From Chrysomallon squamiferum (Eukaryota; Mollusca; Gastropoda; Neomphalida; Peltospiridae): a DNA stretch of 62,000 bases. This document shows positions 23,847 to 37,500 of the stretch, piece after piece (the first letter of the stretch is position 1; each line of letters starts with the position of its first letter). The stretch covers positions 11,661,915-11,723,914 of the forward strand of contig CM022679.1 of assembly GCA_012295275.1 (NCBI GenBank), given 5' to 3'. The notes beneath the pieces are model-generated. The model saw nothing but the letters and a program-made list of their open reading frames with translations, was not told the DNA's origin and ran no database searches. The position numbers and the translations under genes were made by a program.

Positions 23847-26800
23847 CACACGCAATATATTCTATGAAAAAACAATGTTAAAAGATATTACTAATACTGA
23901 TTAAAATTCAGCATTTAAATAATTACTTGCATGTGCTAGTTACTTACTTGCAGACATCTACTTTTAACTTTGGTATGTGGAAGCATGTTCCTCCATTCAG
24001 ACAATATGTCTGAGATTTGCATTGTGGAGTTGAGGATGATATTGATATTGCAACTGAAATAAATAGAAAAAACTAAACTTAAATGATAATCAATAATGCA
24101 TGTCAAAAAATGTTTTTCAACATATAAAGATAAAACCAACCAATAAAAAACAACAAACCCCCCCCAACAACTCTGGAACAGAGAGATAAAAGTTAATTCT
24201 TAATTATGATTTTGCCATTATTTAAAATTATTCAAACTCTTTGTTACTCAATGGGCATGCTTTTGACATCATGAAGCCTTTATGTGCAACCTTCTCATAG
24301 AAGTCTGGTACTCCAGCTAAGAACTACTGGCAGGAATGGAATCTTGCACAATGGAAACACAGAACACATTATATTTTTATATACCCCAGGAGAATGTTTA
24401 ATCAATAATAAATAAAAAAAATTAAAAGTCAGATATGATTTAAATGTTATACAAACTGTGTTTAAAAACACATAGTTGTATTGATGAGATCCTTTTTTCT
24501 TTCATCTTTCTTTCTGTTTTTTTTTTCTTAACCTAAATAAATTAAATTATTTTGTAACAGTTGATTAAAACTTGCTAAATTAATTCTTTTGATATTTGCT
24601 AAATTAGGTTTCAGAAAAATTCACAAAGAAAACCCCTACAAAAAACCAGCTACTGATTGGAACAGGTCTAGGGTTAGAATGAATCCTTAATTACTTGACA
24701 ATATTAACAGGTGTTATTGTCATGGCAGCATTTCCAAATACTAAATCATACCTCAAAGTGGCACTGAGCCAAATTTGCATTCATACAAATATTGATCATG
24801 TCCATTACCCCAAATCAAACCATTTCTAAACCAAACAAGTTAGAATTGCCATTTTGAAAATTTGTATTATTGTGTTAGTGCATCAAACACAACAATGAAA
24901 TATCACTTGGTTCATTTGTTCACCATGCAAAACTTTATTTTATTTTGTGTTTGCTTCATTACAGTATTTAATGTTTTTCATTAGAAAGCTAAATGTCTCT
25001 GATGTCTGACATTGATTTGCTGTCATCGACGGGCTGAGAAACGGCAAGCACACACATCACGTACATATTGACCAATAATACTTCATTACCCACTCTCCTT
25101 CAATTGCCATGAGCAACACTTGCTTCCTGGATCGAGAAATTGATTAGTAATATGATAAAGATTTAATATGAATATACACATTTTGTCTATATTTGTGTAA
25201 GTGTTTGTTGAATGGGAGAATGAGTGGCATCATATAACAAGTCATCAATAACAGGAGGAGGGATGAACATTTTATAAAACTTTTCTGTTTGATGCCCTTC
25301 AGTGGCTGCTTTAGATCCTTTGATCATTTAGTACATACATACATATTTACATATGTACACACACATATACACATGTACATACATTTGATGCACACACACA
25401 CACACACATTTGTACAATCATATATTACATTTGATGGTTAATAATGATTACACATACATGTACACTGAAATAGAAAAAAATATATTAAATGATAATCAAT
25501 AATGAATTTTAAAAATATATCATAAAGGAAACAAAGACAGACAAAAGTGAAGTCTCAATCAAGAGAATAAAATTTTTGCAGTTTTTATGAACTGTGAAGA
25601 CACACACACAAATACACACTATCTATCTCTCTCTTTCTCTGTATAAATATTGTACAATAAATCAGTCACTTTTAAAAACAAGGAATTAAAAAATTGTTAA
25701 TTTCATGTGTTCAGTTTTATCTCAGTGAAACATACGCATATGGAAAAAAACAGGGGCAAAAAATTAGAGATTAGTAATAACACTGATAGTTATATAAAAA
25801 CTTAAAAACCAAAAACATTCTCAATATGAAACCATTAAAGCTTGTAGATATACAGGTGTATGTGTGTGTGTGTGTGTATGTTTTTTAGCATGATAAAACA
25901 TGTCATCAACAATAGATAGTAAACATATACTGCATATAAACTACAACATTACCTATCAGACTGACTGACTGTCATTGTAATTTTACTAACTTTATCATTA
26001 TATGATTTCAGATTTCTATTTACTTTTTTTTTTTTATGTCTCTGGCAAGGATACTTAAGTAATACATAATGAGATAAACCAGAAGAAAAAACATTCTTAA
26101 ACAGCAATGTATCTCTTAATATGTTGATATGAATGGTGCAAAATCTTGGAGCACTTTAAGACAAAATGTGTTATCTTTCAATTTGGAATTTTCATATCTC
26201 CATCAGACACCCAAGTAGAATCTATTTTTGAACTAGTAGATTACATGTAGATGTATTGCCCAAATGAACATTTTCGATGTGTCCCTTAAAACAAAAAACA
26301 AAGATGGTACTGTTTTTATGATATTAAGTAGGTGTGAAAACCAACAGATAGACAGACGTATTTTGAAGTGGAGTAGATAAATTTGTCTGACTGATCCTCA
26401 GGGAAGATGTAATTTCTCTACAACACAACATTTTAATGTAATTCTTCTGTAAGAAAAAGAAAAAAAGGAAAGCAGTTTGTATCAATTTCAAATTATGAGT
26501 CCTTTGTATCAGATACAAGATTCAAAAGTTGTAAAGTTTATGTGGCAAAATATACCTTTAATGTTCTTGAAATAAAAAAGGCCAATCTGTTTAATTCATT
26601 TGTTCACATTATAAACCATTCTATCATCAAATAAAAAATAAATGTAGCTGTAAGACAGTAAATCTGATAAACTGCACAAATAGTATTGATGATTAGAATT
26701 CAGTATTGAAGTAATTACATGTATGTGGAAAATTCTTCCTGACAGTTTAAGTATATGTTGTATACAGCTGTTTTATGCTTTTTCACTAGCTGGTAATTTT

Positions 26801-28543
26801 ATTCCAGAACTGAATCATTCCTAATCACCTAACACAGTGTTAATTACTGAATTAATGTCATATTTTGTTATTTTTATGTAGTTAACCATAATCAGGATGA
26901 AGACAGCTAGTCAATGAATGTACCTGTGTTAACTGATCAAATCAAAATTATTTGCAAATGTACTATCTTATCTCAAATAATCCAAAACGACTTAATTCTA
27001 ATTCTTTATCTACTACATTTTGAGTTATATTTATTCAGTCATCTGCAATGTCTACTCTAACATACCAAACATCAGTATCATTAATTATGAAAGGAAGTAC
27101 AAAAATACTTTTTTCAAAACATTCAAAGGTAGTTGGAATTGTAAACAGCGTAAGAAATTTGTCCAGTCAGCTAAGTAATTGTCAAGTTCTGTTTTAATGG
27201 TAAAATGAATTGTAATCAACAAGCCTAGTTAACATAAATTATCATGTTACTGGAGGTAAAAAAAAAAAGATAAAAAAAATATGCAGGAAAAGGCAAGTAT
27301 TATGAACAGATTTAAATCTTATCTCCAATCTTGGACATGACATTGCTTTTGATGGAAGGCCATCTTTGGCAGTAATTTAGGATTAAAAATAAAATTTAAT
27401 AGTGCTTCAAGCAAAAATTAACTCCAAGACTAAGTGTGAAAAACATATTAGTTACAATTTATTGATCCTGCTTTACTTTTTTGTAGCTAAATATGTTTTT
27501 TCATCTACTATTTTTTTTAACAAAAAAAAAGAAAAAAATGAAACAACAAACAAACAAAACAAAAAATGTTTTCCTATTAACACAAAACTTATTTTATTTT
27601 TAAAGACTGAAAACCTTTGGCAGTTATTTGATTTCACAAAATTTGTCTATTTTTCACAAGATCTATCTCTATCTGTTTTCACGGAGTCTATCTATTGCAT
27701 CTTCCTTTCTCTGCCTCATCAAATAAACTCTAAAATTGTGATGTTTATTTTATTTTGTATGCAAGTATATACACAAGCTAAAATGTTAATAAACAATTTG
27801 TTTCTTAATCTTTTCATTCAGAATAATGTTTATAAAAAGGTAGCTCATTTAGAGAAGTAAAATATTTATGAATTGTCTCATTTCTACTTTGTATATTTAT
27901 ATAAAATCCACTTAAAGAAAAAAAAAGAGAGAAGAAGAAAAAGGAAAAGAAATGTTCTACAGAAAAATGTATAATTTATTTTTTAATTTACATGATTACG
28001 ATAAAAAACAAGACAACACGTTTTTGAAGCAATGATAATATCTGAAGTGAATAGTTCTAAAAGAAACACAGATGATAATAAAAATAAACGAGATATTGAA
28101 TTGAAAAATAAAAAAATAAAAAATACAGAAAGAATGAAATGAAGCTTGTGTCAAGTGGTTGAGAGGAAGAAAAAAAATTAAAAAAAAAAAGAAAAAAAGA
28201 TGCAACCGGTATCAAGTGGTGAAAAATGACTTGCTTTTCATCAAAGACTGTTTATCTGCTATAAAAAGCTCCATCAAACATGTTGAAAACTCATCAAAGT
28301 TGTGTTGTTGGCCAAACTAGATGAGTTGATGAAACAGAGTTATCTCCAGTGATGACAAACAAACACATAATAGAGCATCGTGCTGCATGCATCTTCACTT
28401 CTGTACAGAAGGTTAAACCATATAATGTTAAACATACAAACTATCTCCCCACTGATGAATCTTCCAGCCTCCACTTGCAACATGAGAGAAAAAAGGTTAC
28501 CAGCAGTCAGCAAGTGCTTCAATCAAAAGCTAAACATTTATAT

Positions 28544-28580
<37 letters not shown>

Positions 28581-31500
28581 TTTATTTTTATTTTGTTTTA
28601 AATTTAAATATAATACCCAAGAATGTCAAAAAGAGAAATACCCAAATTAAGCCTTTTATGATCAGAGTACCTGAAATCAAGATATATGAGAGTACCAACA
28701 AGGTTCTATTAAAAATGTAAAAAGTCTGCCTTTAATAATTAACTGGTTTATTCTCAGGATGTCCATTGGATATTGAGTTTTTAAGAAAAGAAAACATAAT
28801 GTAGCTGTCAATATCTCTTTGGTCTATCTTGGGAATATAATTAATTCTTGTGTCTTTAAGGAATAAAATCTAAGTGTAATTGTCAGTAACCTTATAAAAT
28901 GAAATGAAATTTGCATTGATTTTTATGTCCACATATACAGAGAAAAGAAACAGATTGTGACAGGGTGTTTAAAAGCATTTAAGTGATGTGATGGGTGTAT
29001 TAGTATCAGTTAGCTTTCATGTATTTACTGAGTTTTTCACATTGTGGCAAGGTTGTGTTTTTTTAGGGGTTTTTTGTCTGCAATAAAATATGTACAAAAG
29101 AAAAAGTATTGATACTAATTAGTAGGAGTAGGCATGAACAAAAGATAGTTAGATGCCATTATATCATGAAGAGACTGAAGTGAAAAATATATATATTTAA
29201 TGACATTGTTGTAACACCTTTAATCTCTAATTATATAGCATCAGAAAATTGGTTAACTGTAATAGGAATTGTTTTGTGCCAAGTAATTGGCTCTTCTTTT
29301 TAAATTAGCAACAAGGATTTATTGATATAAACCTTCCCATAGACAGGAAAACCACATGCTATGGTATTTTTCTTTATACAGTGTGAGACATTGGCTTGTG
29401 CAGGAAATAGCACAGTGAGAGTAGTTAAAAGGATTGATCTTTTGACCAGACACAGCTCTGACCAGTGATGCTCAAATAATCAACAATCTATTGACCATAA
29501 AATGAGAAAATCTTTTCTAGTCTTTTCAAACAAGAAAATAAAAAACTGTAAATGTACATAAAAATATAAAATATTTAGTTTTATAAAATAAAAATGACCT
29601 ACAGAAAATTATAAAGAAAGAATTAAAAAAATTAAAATAATAACTGAAATTACAGTATAAAACAATATTCACTGTAAATTCAGACATGCAATTATAAACA
29701 TCAAGAGTGCTGTTTAGAGAATTACGATGTAAAACTTTTATTTATAAGCAAAATCTGAAATACAGAGATCCAGTCTTCCAAACACTGTTTTAAGTGATGT
29801 TTATTTCAATTTGCTTTAGCAAACACATATAATGGTTCCATCATCTATCGGTCTTCAGTTGTAGGTGAAAAACCTGGAAAGCTGTCTGGACTCAGTAAAC
29901 AGAGTCAACCCATTTTTGTAGTCTCTCCCCCCCTACACCCTGGCATCCTTCCCACCGAGCTCTGTACTGGGTGCCCTGTGCCATGTGTGAGCAGGGAACA
30001 CATATCTGTGCCAAGACATATGAAGAAGATTTGTACAGATCATTTGGCATGCGTCATTACATGTGTATCACTTTTTAGCATGCTCGACTTCTGGTCAGTG
30101 TCATCCAAGTGCATACAGTTTTTGTCATTTTGGAAAGTAGTTGGCATCAGAAAATGTAAACATTTAAAATGGGATTGTTTAAGAAACTGTTTTCTTTGAT
30201 GTCCTGTGGTAGTGAACTTGAACGAACTTTCTGTGTGTGAAAGTAAGGCAGAGAAGACATATTAACTCCATTATTATATGAAATGAACATTTGCCATTCA
30301 TTGATTGAGCATAAATTTCATCAAATTTAATTTTTATTGAATAAAGGTAAAGAAATGACTTCCATCTTTATCTTTAATAAATATGAAAACTTCAATGACA
30401 TCTAATGTTAAAATGATATAATGTTAAATATTAATTCATTCAAGATTCACGACAGATACAATACTATACGTAAGATGAAAGTACCACCTGTACATTTAAG
30501 AATTGAGTAATTTACTACAGTTATCTGTGACTGATTTAGTTTGAGTAAATTGTTCCTTGTCCTTTGAAAAGTAAAAACATTTAATATTTTAAGAAGATTA
30601 CATGTAACCAAGAGGAGAAAAATAATAGAAATTATTAGTTACTAATTTCTTGGATTCTTTTATAAAATGAAAAGTTATTATAGATATCTAGAAACCAACC
30701 TGTTATTCAGGTTGTGACAGAATGCTGTGCCTTTAACTTCTGTTATGAAATGAAAAACTATTATATATATATATATATATATATATATCTAGAAACCAGT
30801 TTGTTAATCAGGATGTGATAGAATGTTGTGCCTTTAAGAAAAAAACTGTTAACAATACAGCTGTCAACAACAGTCCCGCTCATCATGAGGATATAATGGG
30901 ATATTGTGTCTTAAAAATAAATTCTTTCTGTAATTGTCAATAACCTTGTTAAATAAAAGGAACTTTGCATTGATTTTTATGTTCACCAAAAAATCCTTTA
31001 CTTTGGAAAATAAGAATCAGGTTGTTACTAGGGGTTTAAAAACATTTAAGAGATGTAACCAGAGGAAGTATCAGTCAGTCTTCATGTGTTTATTATATGC
31101 ACCTTTTTGTAAACAGGAAAGCAAAGCATTATAGCCTTTGATAAAGCATACATTTACAAGCAGGCAATGGGGGTGCACTGAAACAAACTGATCCTGTAAC
31201 TGATCATGCCTCAGTCATTGAGCAATAGCCCATTCACATGACAACTAACAGTTGTAGTAAACTACCATTTCTTAAATTACAAGATCCAATTACAGTCCTA
31301 AGGTTAATAAGCTCCTTACTCACAGTTAAACACCTTTTTTCTTAATTATCCTAATCCAGTTGAATTCTGATAAATTATCTACTTACTGACAGCTGCAGAA
31401 TTTTATTTCTTAAAGGCACAAAACTTGCTACAAATTCATAATAAGCCTACTAATATAATATTGTTTTTGTCCTAGTTGTTATTTAAATAAATAAATAAAT

Positions 31501-34500
31501 AAAAATTACACTGATGAAATACTTGGATTTCAAAACAAACAATCTGAATGGTTCACAATCATATCCTACTTATTATATTTTTGAAGCACGAGTAATTAAC
31601 TTTATTAATCAATACCCACAAAATAAACTCACATACACTGAATAATTTGATAAAGTTTTGAAAGATACATAAAAGAAGTCTGAAATCAATATCTTATTGT
31701 AACAAGTGGCAAATGTCTGGAACAAGGGCTGTTAAGCTAATACTAATATAATTATGATTTTTGTATGACTCATTACACAGCCATGGGCAAGTCGCCATTT
31801 TTTTGGGTTGTTCTTTTTAATGTTTTGTTGAAAATGGAATCCTTCCAGTAAATGATGAAGTCATGGCTGTATTCACACAACATCAAAACATAAAAAAATT
31901 ATAAACAGATTGAGACAGATGGCTACCCAATGTTTAAGTAGAAATAAATGTTGTTTCTAAAGACAGACAAATTACAATTTAAACACACTTTGAAGTTGTA
32001 AGCACAATTACATTTATTTGCTTGGGCATTCAGGCCTGCTATGCTATTCTGTATGCACCATAGGTAATGTGTAGATATATGTATCAGAAAATAAAAATAT
32101 AAATCTACCCACGAAGGCCACCCACAAACTCAACTGACTGATACAGTAATCTGGGATGATGAAAGTCACACTACACAATATAGTAATCTTGATCTGGTTA
32201 TATTACTAAAAACGAGATAAATACATATATTTAAAAAAAAAAACTAGCCTTTAAAATTGCATAATAATTTCAAATTGTTATTCACTGAGAGGAAAGACGT
32301 TAAAATATCTGACAATTAATGACATTTATACCAGCAGGTTGAAAGCAACAAGATGTCTTTTTATCTTTCTACAGGATTTGTGGGTGTTTTTTTATTAATA
32401 GAAATTCTGAGTTATTTTTTTATATTCATACAGTAATGGTAGGAATGGGAAAAACACTTAATGAGAGAATACCTAGCAGAATAGATCTTCTGACCTGTCA
32501 TACTTCATGTGAGTGTTTTATCACTAAGTAACAAACCCTTTCTGCTGCTTTTTTTGAACCTGCAGGTAATGAATTATTACCACAAAATAATTCCTTTGAT
32601 TAGAAGTCAAGATAGAGATGTCTATGTCAACATACTAGTAAACTTGTTACATAGCAAAAATAACATCTTCCAGCAAGTACAGACAAGCCTATGTTTTTGT
32701 ACTGCTTACACCTCAAAGAAGGCATGGAGTTCTGGCACAATCTAATATACAGAGAAAAAGGTTTAATGAACAGGTGGATATTATAAGCAGGTTGAACAAT
32801 TTGAATAATGATGCATCTGACAAGTTTTTAAGCTGGGCATTAAGTGCTATTTAAATTAGTTTCAGCTTTTCTGTGTATTTCAAGTGCTTTCAACTTTAAC
32901 AGCATCATTCTGCCTATCCTTCTGTCACTATCAGAAAAGTTATCAATATATTACATACAATATCACTTTTCCTGCCAGTCTGTGAAAAGAAACATACTTA
33001 CAAACCTTTCACCAACAACTTCAAGTTTACATACATTAATTCTATAAAGCAGAAATGACAAAATCTGTTTAAAATAATAAACATTGCATATTTTTATACA
33101 TGTGTATTGTAGTATATAATATTTTTAAACAATAACAAGTATAATCACAAACACAAGTCTGTTGTGTTTTAGGATTTGGTTTGGGTATGATTAAACGCAA
33201 ACTGAAACTCATCAAATGTATTATATCATTATTATATCTAACACATTGTTAAGAAAATAAACAAATCAGTCCTGTAAATTATTGAATATTTATTACTGTT
33301 TTGAAAAACACACGTCCTGACAATGAAAAATCTTTTAATAATATATTATTGGCTTGTAGCTATATTTTGATCATCTAAAGTTATAGTATTTGTGAATATA
33401 ATGGGATATTTTTGAATTTCTAAATCATCATCAAGATGTCTTTCCAAACCTACTCTGCTTGTATCAAAATGAATGAATTCTGATGAAACAAAAGAGAATA
33501 ACTGATGCAAATGTTCTTCTGATGAATATTTATCAGTGGCATAATGATGGTCATTATTATGAGATCTGACCATATACATTCATTTTAATAAGTATATAAT
33601 ATTATAGAACTGTGATTCTGAAGGTGTGAGTGGGTGTTTTATATACATGCTTAATGAATCTGAAGTACACACGTTTTGTCATAAACACCCACACCCTGTG
33701 TTTTGCTAAACTGGTCTTTTTACTACTGATACAGGTTCTAAACAATCCTGCTGAGCAATTATCCAAAACATCACAAGACCACCTCAGCTTTATGAGATAA
33801 ATCCTGACATGACCCTGACATTTTTTTCTGTCACTGAACACCTATTCAGACAGACATTATTATAAGACATGCCTAACTCTCCTGCAGAGTTTGTACAGCT
33901 TTTATAAACATACTGTCTGTCATGTTAGATATAGGGAAAAAACATACAGCTGATAGCATTCAAACACAGATATTTTCTGTTCATTGACAATTTTTCCAGA
34001 TAATATCTTTTGCTGATATACAATGAAAAGGAAGAAAGATCGTGTTAGTATTTATTTTTAAAAAATGAAGGAGCTATGGAGTACACTTTTCATAATATTA
34101 TTAGAAAAAAAACAGACAACACTTCACCGTTAACATGTTGAAAAATAAAGGAAATTATTCCTGATTTTGATTTATAAAATAACTTAAACAGTTTTGTTTA
34201 CTTTCTTAACATTCATAATTTATTAGTGAGACAGTTAACAAGAGGGTTGTGGCTGCAGTGGTATTTCAAATAACCAACACTAAGTAAATAGCCCATCACT
34301 GGATTTGAACTTGATAACTGTCAGCCTCTGTTTCACCATAGCCAGTGCAAGAATACACTGACTGACCTTGGTCTTACAAAACTGACTTTTATTTAATAAA
34401 CAATTGTTTTTTCCTCAACACCTTGTTACTGTTAGTATTCTATCTACTTAAAGTAAAACCAGAGTTGTGCACTGTACCAACTGTTTACTAGAGAGAGGTA

Positions 34501-37500
34501 AGATGTGATGGTATCTGATAGAAGTTACTGGAGCATACATGACAAGTAAAGCAGACCTAACACCTTCATTATCAACTCACACTGACTGCAGCAGCTTAAT
34601 TTAGTCTGGCTGCAAAACATTAGAAGAAAGCTCAAGCCAGTGGCAACAGACATCTTATATTTGACATTTCTAACATGCCGAGGCTCTTCACTGTGAATTT
34701 GCTGCTTTATTCAGGGAGAAAAAAGAAGATTGTACTATAAAGTATTCAGCAATTGATGTATTTCAGACAAATTCTATAATCTTTATCTATTGTGAATACT
34801 TCTTCAGTTTAACTTTTTTAGGTACTAAAAGTTTATTCCACAAACTACCTTTACAAATACCTTTAATCTGTACACAAGTTTATGGTACAGCTTCTACAGT
34901 ATAAACAAATAAGTGATTCCATATTGCATTCCTTCCTTTTAAAAGCAATTTATTTCAAATGCAGACTTGAATAGAAAGCATTTAGTTCAATGAGCAAAAA
35001 AATATAAAAAATAAATAAAAATAAAAATAAAAAATGCTAATAAATAAATTTAAAAAAAAAGAGAAGAAACAGAAAATATTTTCACTGTCATTGGAAACAG
35101 CTATGATTTATGAGGCATGTCAAATACTGTAACAGAATAATTCATACCACATATGATGTTACATGAATGAATGAATAACATGTAAATGACAGCTGACTGC
35201 ATTAGTATATGTTAGTTGATTAATAGATAAAAGGTGTCAAGGATATTAAATAAGGTAAAAGATAGTCCCCCCCCCTAAAAAAAGAGAAGAAAAACATAAT
35301 TTCACTAATCTTTACTCTATTCTTTTCAGCAGCAAGGGCTGTTTTATCCAGTCTTTCCCACAGCAAAACATATATTGTGCTATTTAGTGTGAGTGACACT
35401 GCACAGCCTAGCACAGGCAATAACCAAGATGGATTAAATATTGTAAGACATTATTATTTTCCATTTTGTAACAGGTATCCTGCTTACAGTGGTGACCTTT
35501 TTATTAGGAACATTTAAACCTACTACAATGAAATATTTAACAAAATCATTCAGGTTTGAAGTATTGTATTTGAAAGTTGTTGTGTAGGTGGTTACTAATT
35601 TTATGTTAACAAGCTGTGGGAAAAATAAAATGATGGTTGTGCAAATTGTATGCTTCAGTGAATTAATAAGTGGTTGCACCTAACATAACCTTGATGTGAA
35701 AATGACCACAACAAAAGTGTATGATGATGATGATGACAAAAGATTTGCATTTTTGAAAGATGTACATTAACACAGATTTTAACAAGCAAGTATTAAAACC
35801 AAACCCTTCCACTTTCAAATAGTCAGAAATTGATCAGATATTTGTTTTTGTACAAGATCATTTGACACATTTTTAACATGAAAATTTCTTTGTATGAATT
35901 AGCTTTTGAAATGACAATTGAAAAGTTTTAATTACGTGTATGATTTAACTATAAAGAAATGTTAAAGAAAATGCAAACTAGTAAAAAATAAATAAATAAA
36001 AAATTCATTAAATAAATCAGTTTACTTGACAGATATGTTATATTTTATGGGTTACCCATAGCATATATTCTGCACTTGCTGTCAACTGATCTATTACCTA
36101 CATTATACGTAATCTATCAATTTCTAGCAAATTTATAACTTGGCAATAAAATATAGTACACACAAAACAATAATTAGCAGCATTAATTTTTAATGGATTC
36201 AGAAATAATCTGCAAATATAATTTTTTTTTAAATAGTGATCTATAGTAGTGTTGATATCAAATGACATGATTTTATTAAGTATTTTATTAATTTTTAATG
36301 CATTTTAATTTTGACAAAAATGGATCATTTACTTTAAAAACAATTTATTGTGCCATTCAGTTTTTTAATTTTTTTTCTTTCAAAATTATTTTTAACCAAC
36401 AGATGAAATCAATGATATTAATAAAAATGTTTTTATTTGCTTATTTTATATACTTTGAAACTATAAACAATCTGATAATGTATTTTTCTTTTCTTTTGTT
36501 AAATTCCCGAACTTTTTTAATATAATTTTTCTTTCATTTCATTCTGTAGTCTGCTTTTAAATTGATTTATGGAAGAATGACAAGATATGTGTGGCACACA
36601 GTGGCACACAAACACACAGACAGGCATACACAAGCACACATATATAGGATCAATAAATATTATTCATTTAAAACCATTCAGTGATTGTAAATACAAATGC
36701 CACTCAATTCTATCACAAAAAAAAAACAGTTTGACATTTATTATAGGATTAACAATGAATTAAAAATAATCAGAGATTGAAGTGAATGGATATTTACTTC
36801 AAAAAGAAAAATGAATGAATGAATGTTTTTGAACAATACCCATATTCATTTTAATAGATCTATTTATATTATTAAGTATCAAAGAAGTATTTTTGTATAA
36901 TGACGCAGTGAAAATAAAACTGTCTTATTTTGTTTAGCCATACAAGAAGGTACATCTACATAAACACATGAAAGCACATCCTTTGGTTCATCCTTTGAAA
37001 TATTACAGAATACAACTTAAATGTCACATTAATAAGAGTTGATTATATAACCAATCACACTATAGGCCAGTATTTTTTAACCACTAGTTCTTTTCAAAAA
37101 GTTGTTTATATTTTAGACTTTAACACAGGTAAGCGACCTGAGCTAATCAGACAGCAAGTCTGTAGATTCTTTACAAGATTAAAAGGCTTATGGATCTTTC
37201 ATCTCTAATATTCTACTAGACACTGAAAACACTGCATACAGTTTGGGATCAGAAAACAAGGTTATGCTAAATATTACAATCCTGTAAAAAAAACCACCCC
37301 AAAACTTGCAATATTCAAAAACATCCAAAAAATTACAGAAAAAAATCAAATAATATAATATTACAGGTTTTTTGTTCACCATTAAAATTGACTGGAATCC
37401 ATTCCAGTATATATACACATACATATAAAATTATTTTAATTCTTATCTGTGTTTAGATTACACACAATCTTAACTATTTTGACACCATGATCAATACCAT

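Noticed and set aside
23580-23855. Arg/Glu-rich minus frame
   Set aside because: It is a translation of the CT/GA tract.
27402-27860. 152-codon + frame, one of the longest outside the neuregulin tail
   Set aside because: It is dominated by Phe, Lys, Asn and Ile from AT-rich sequence, has no domain, no splice context and low-complexity runs.
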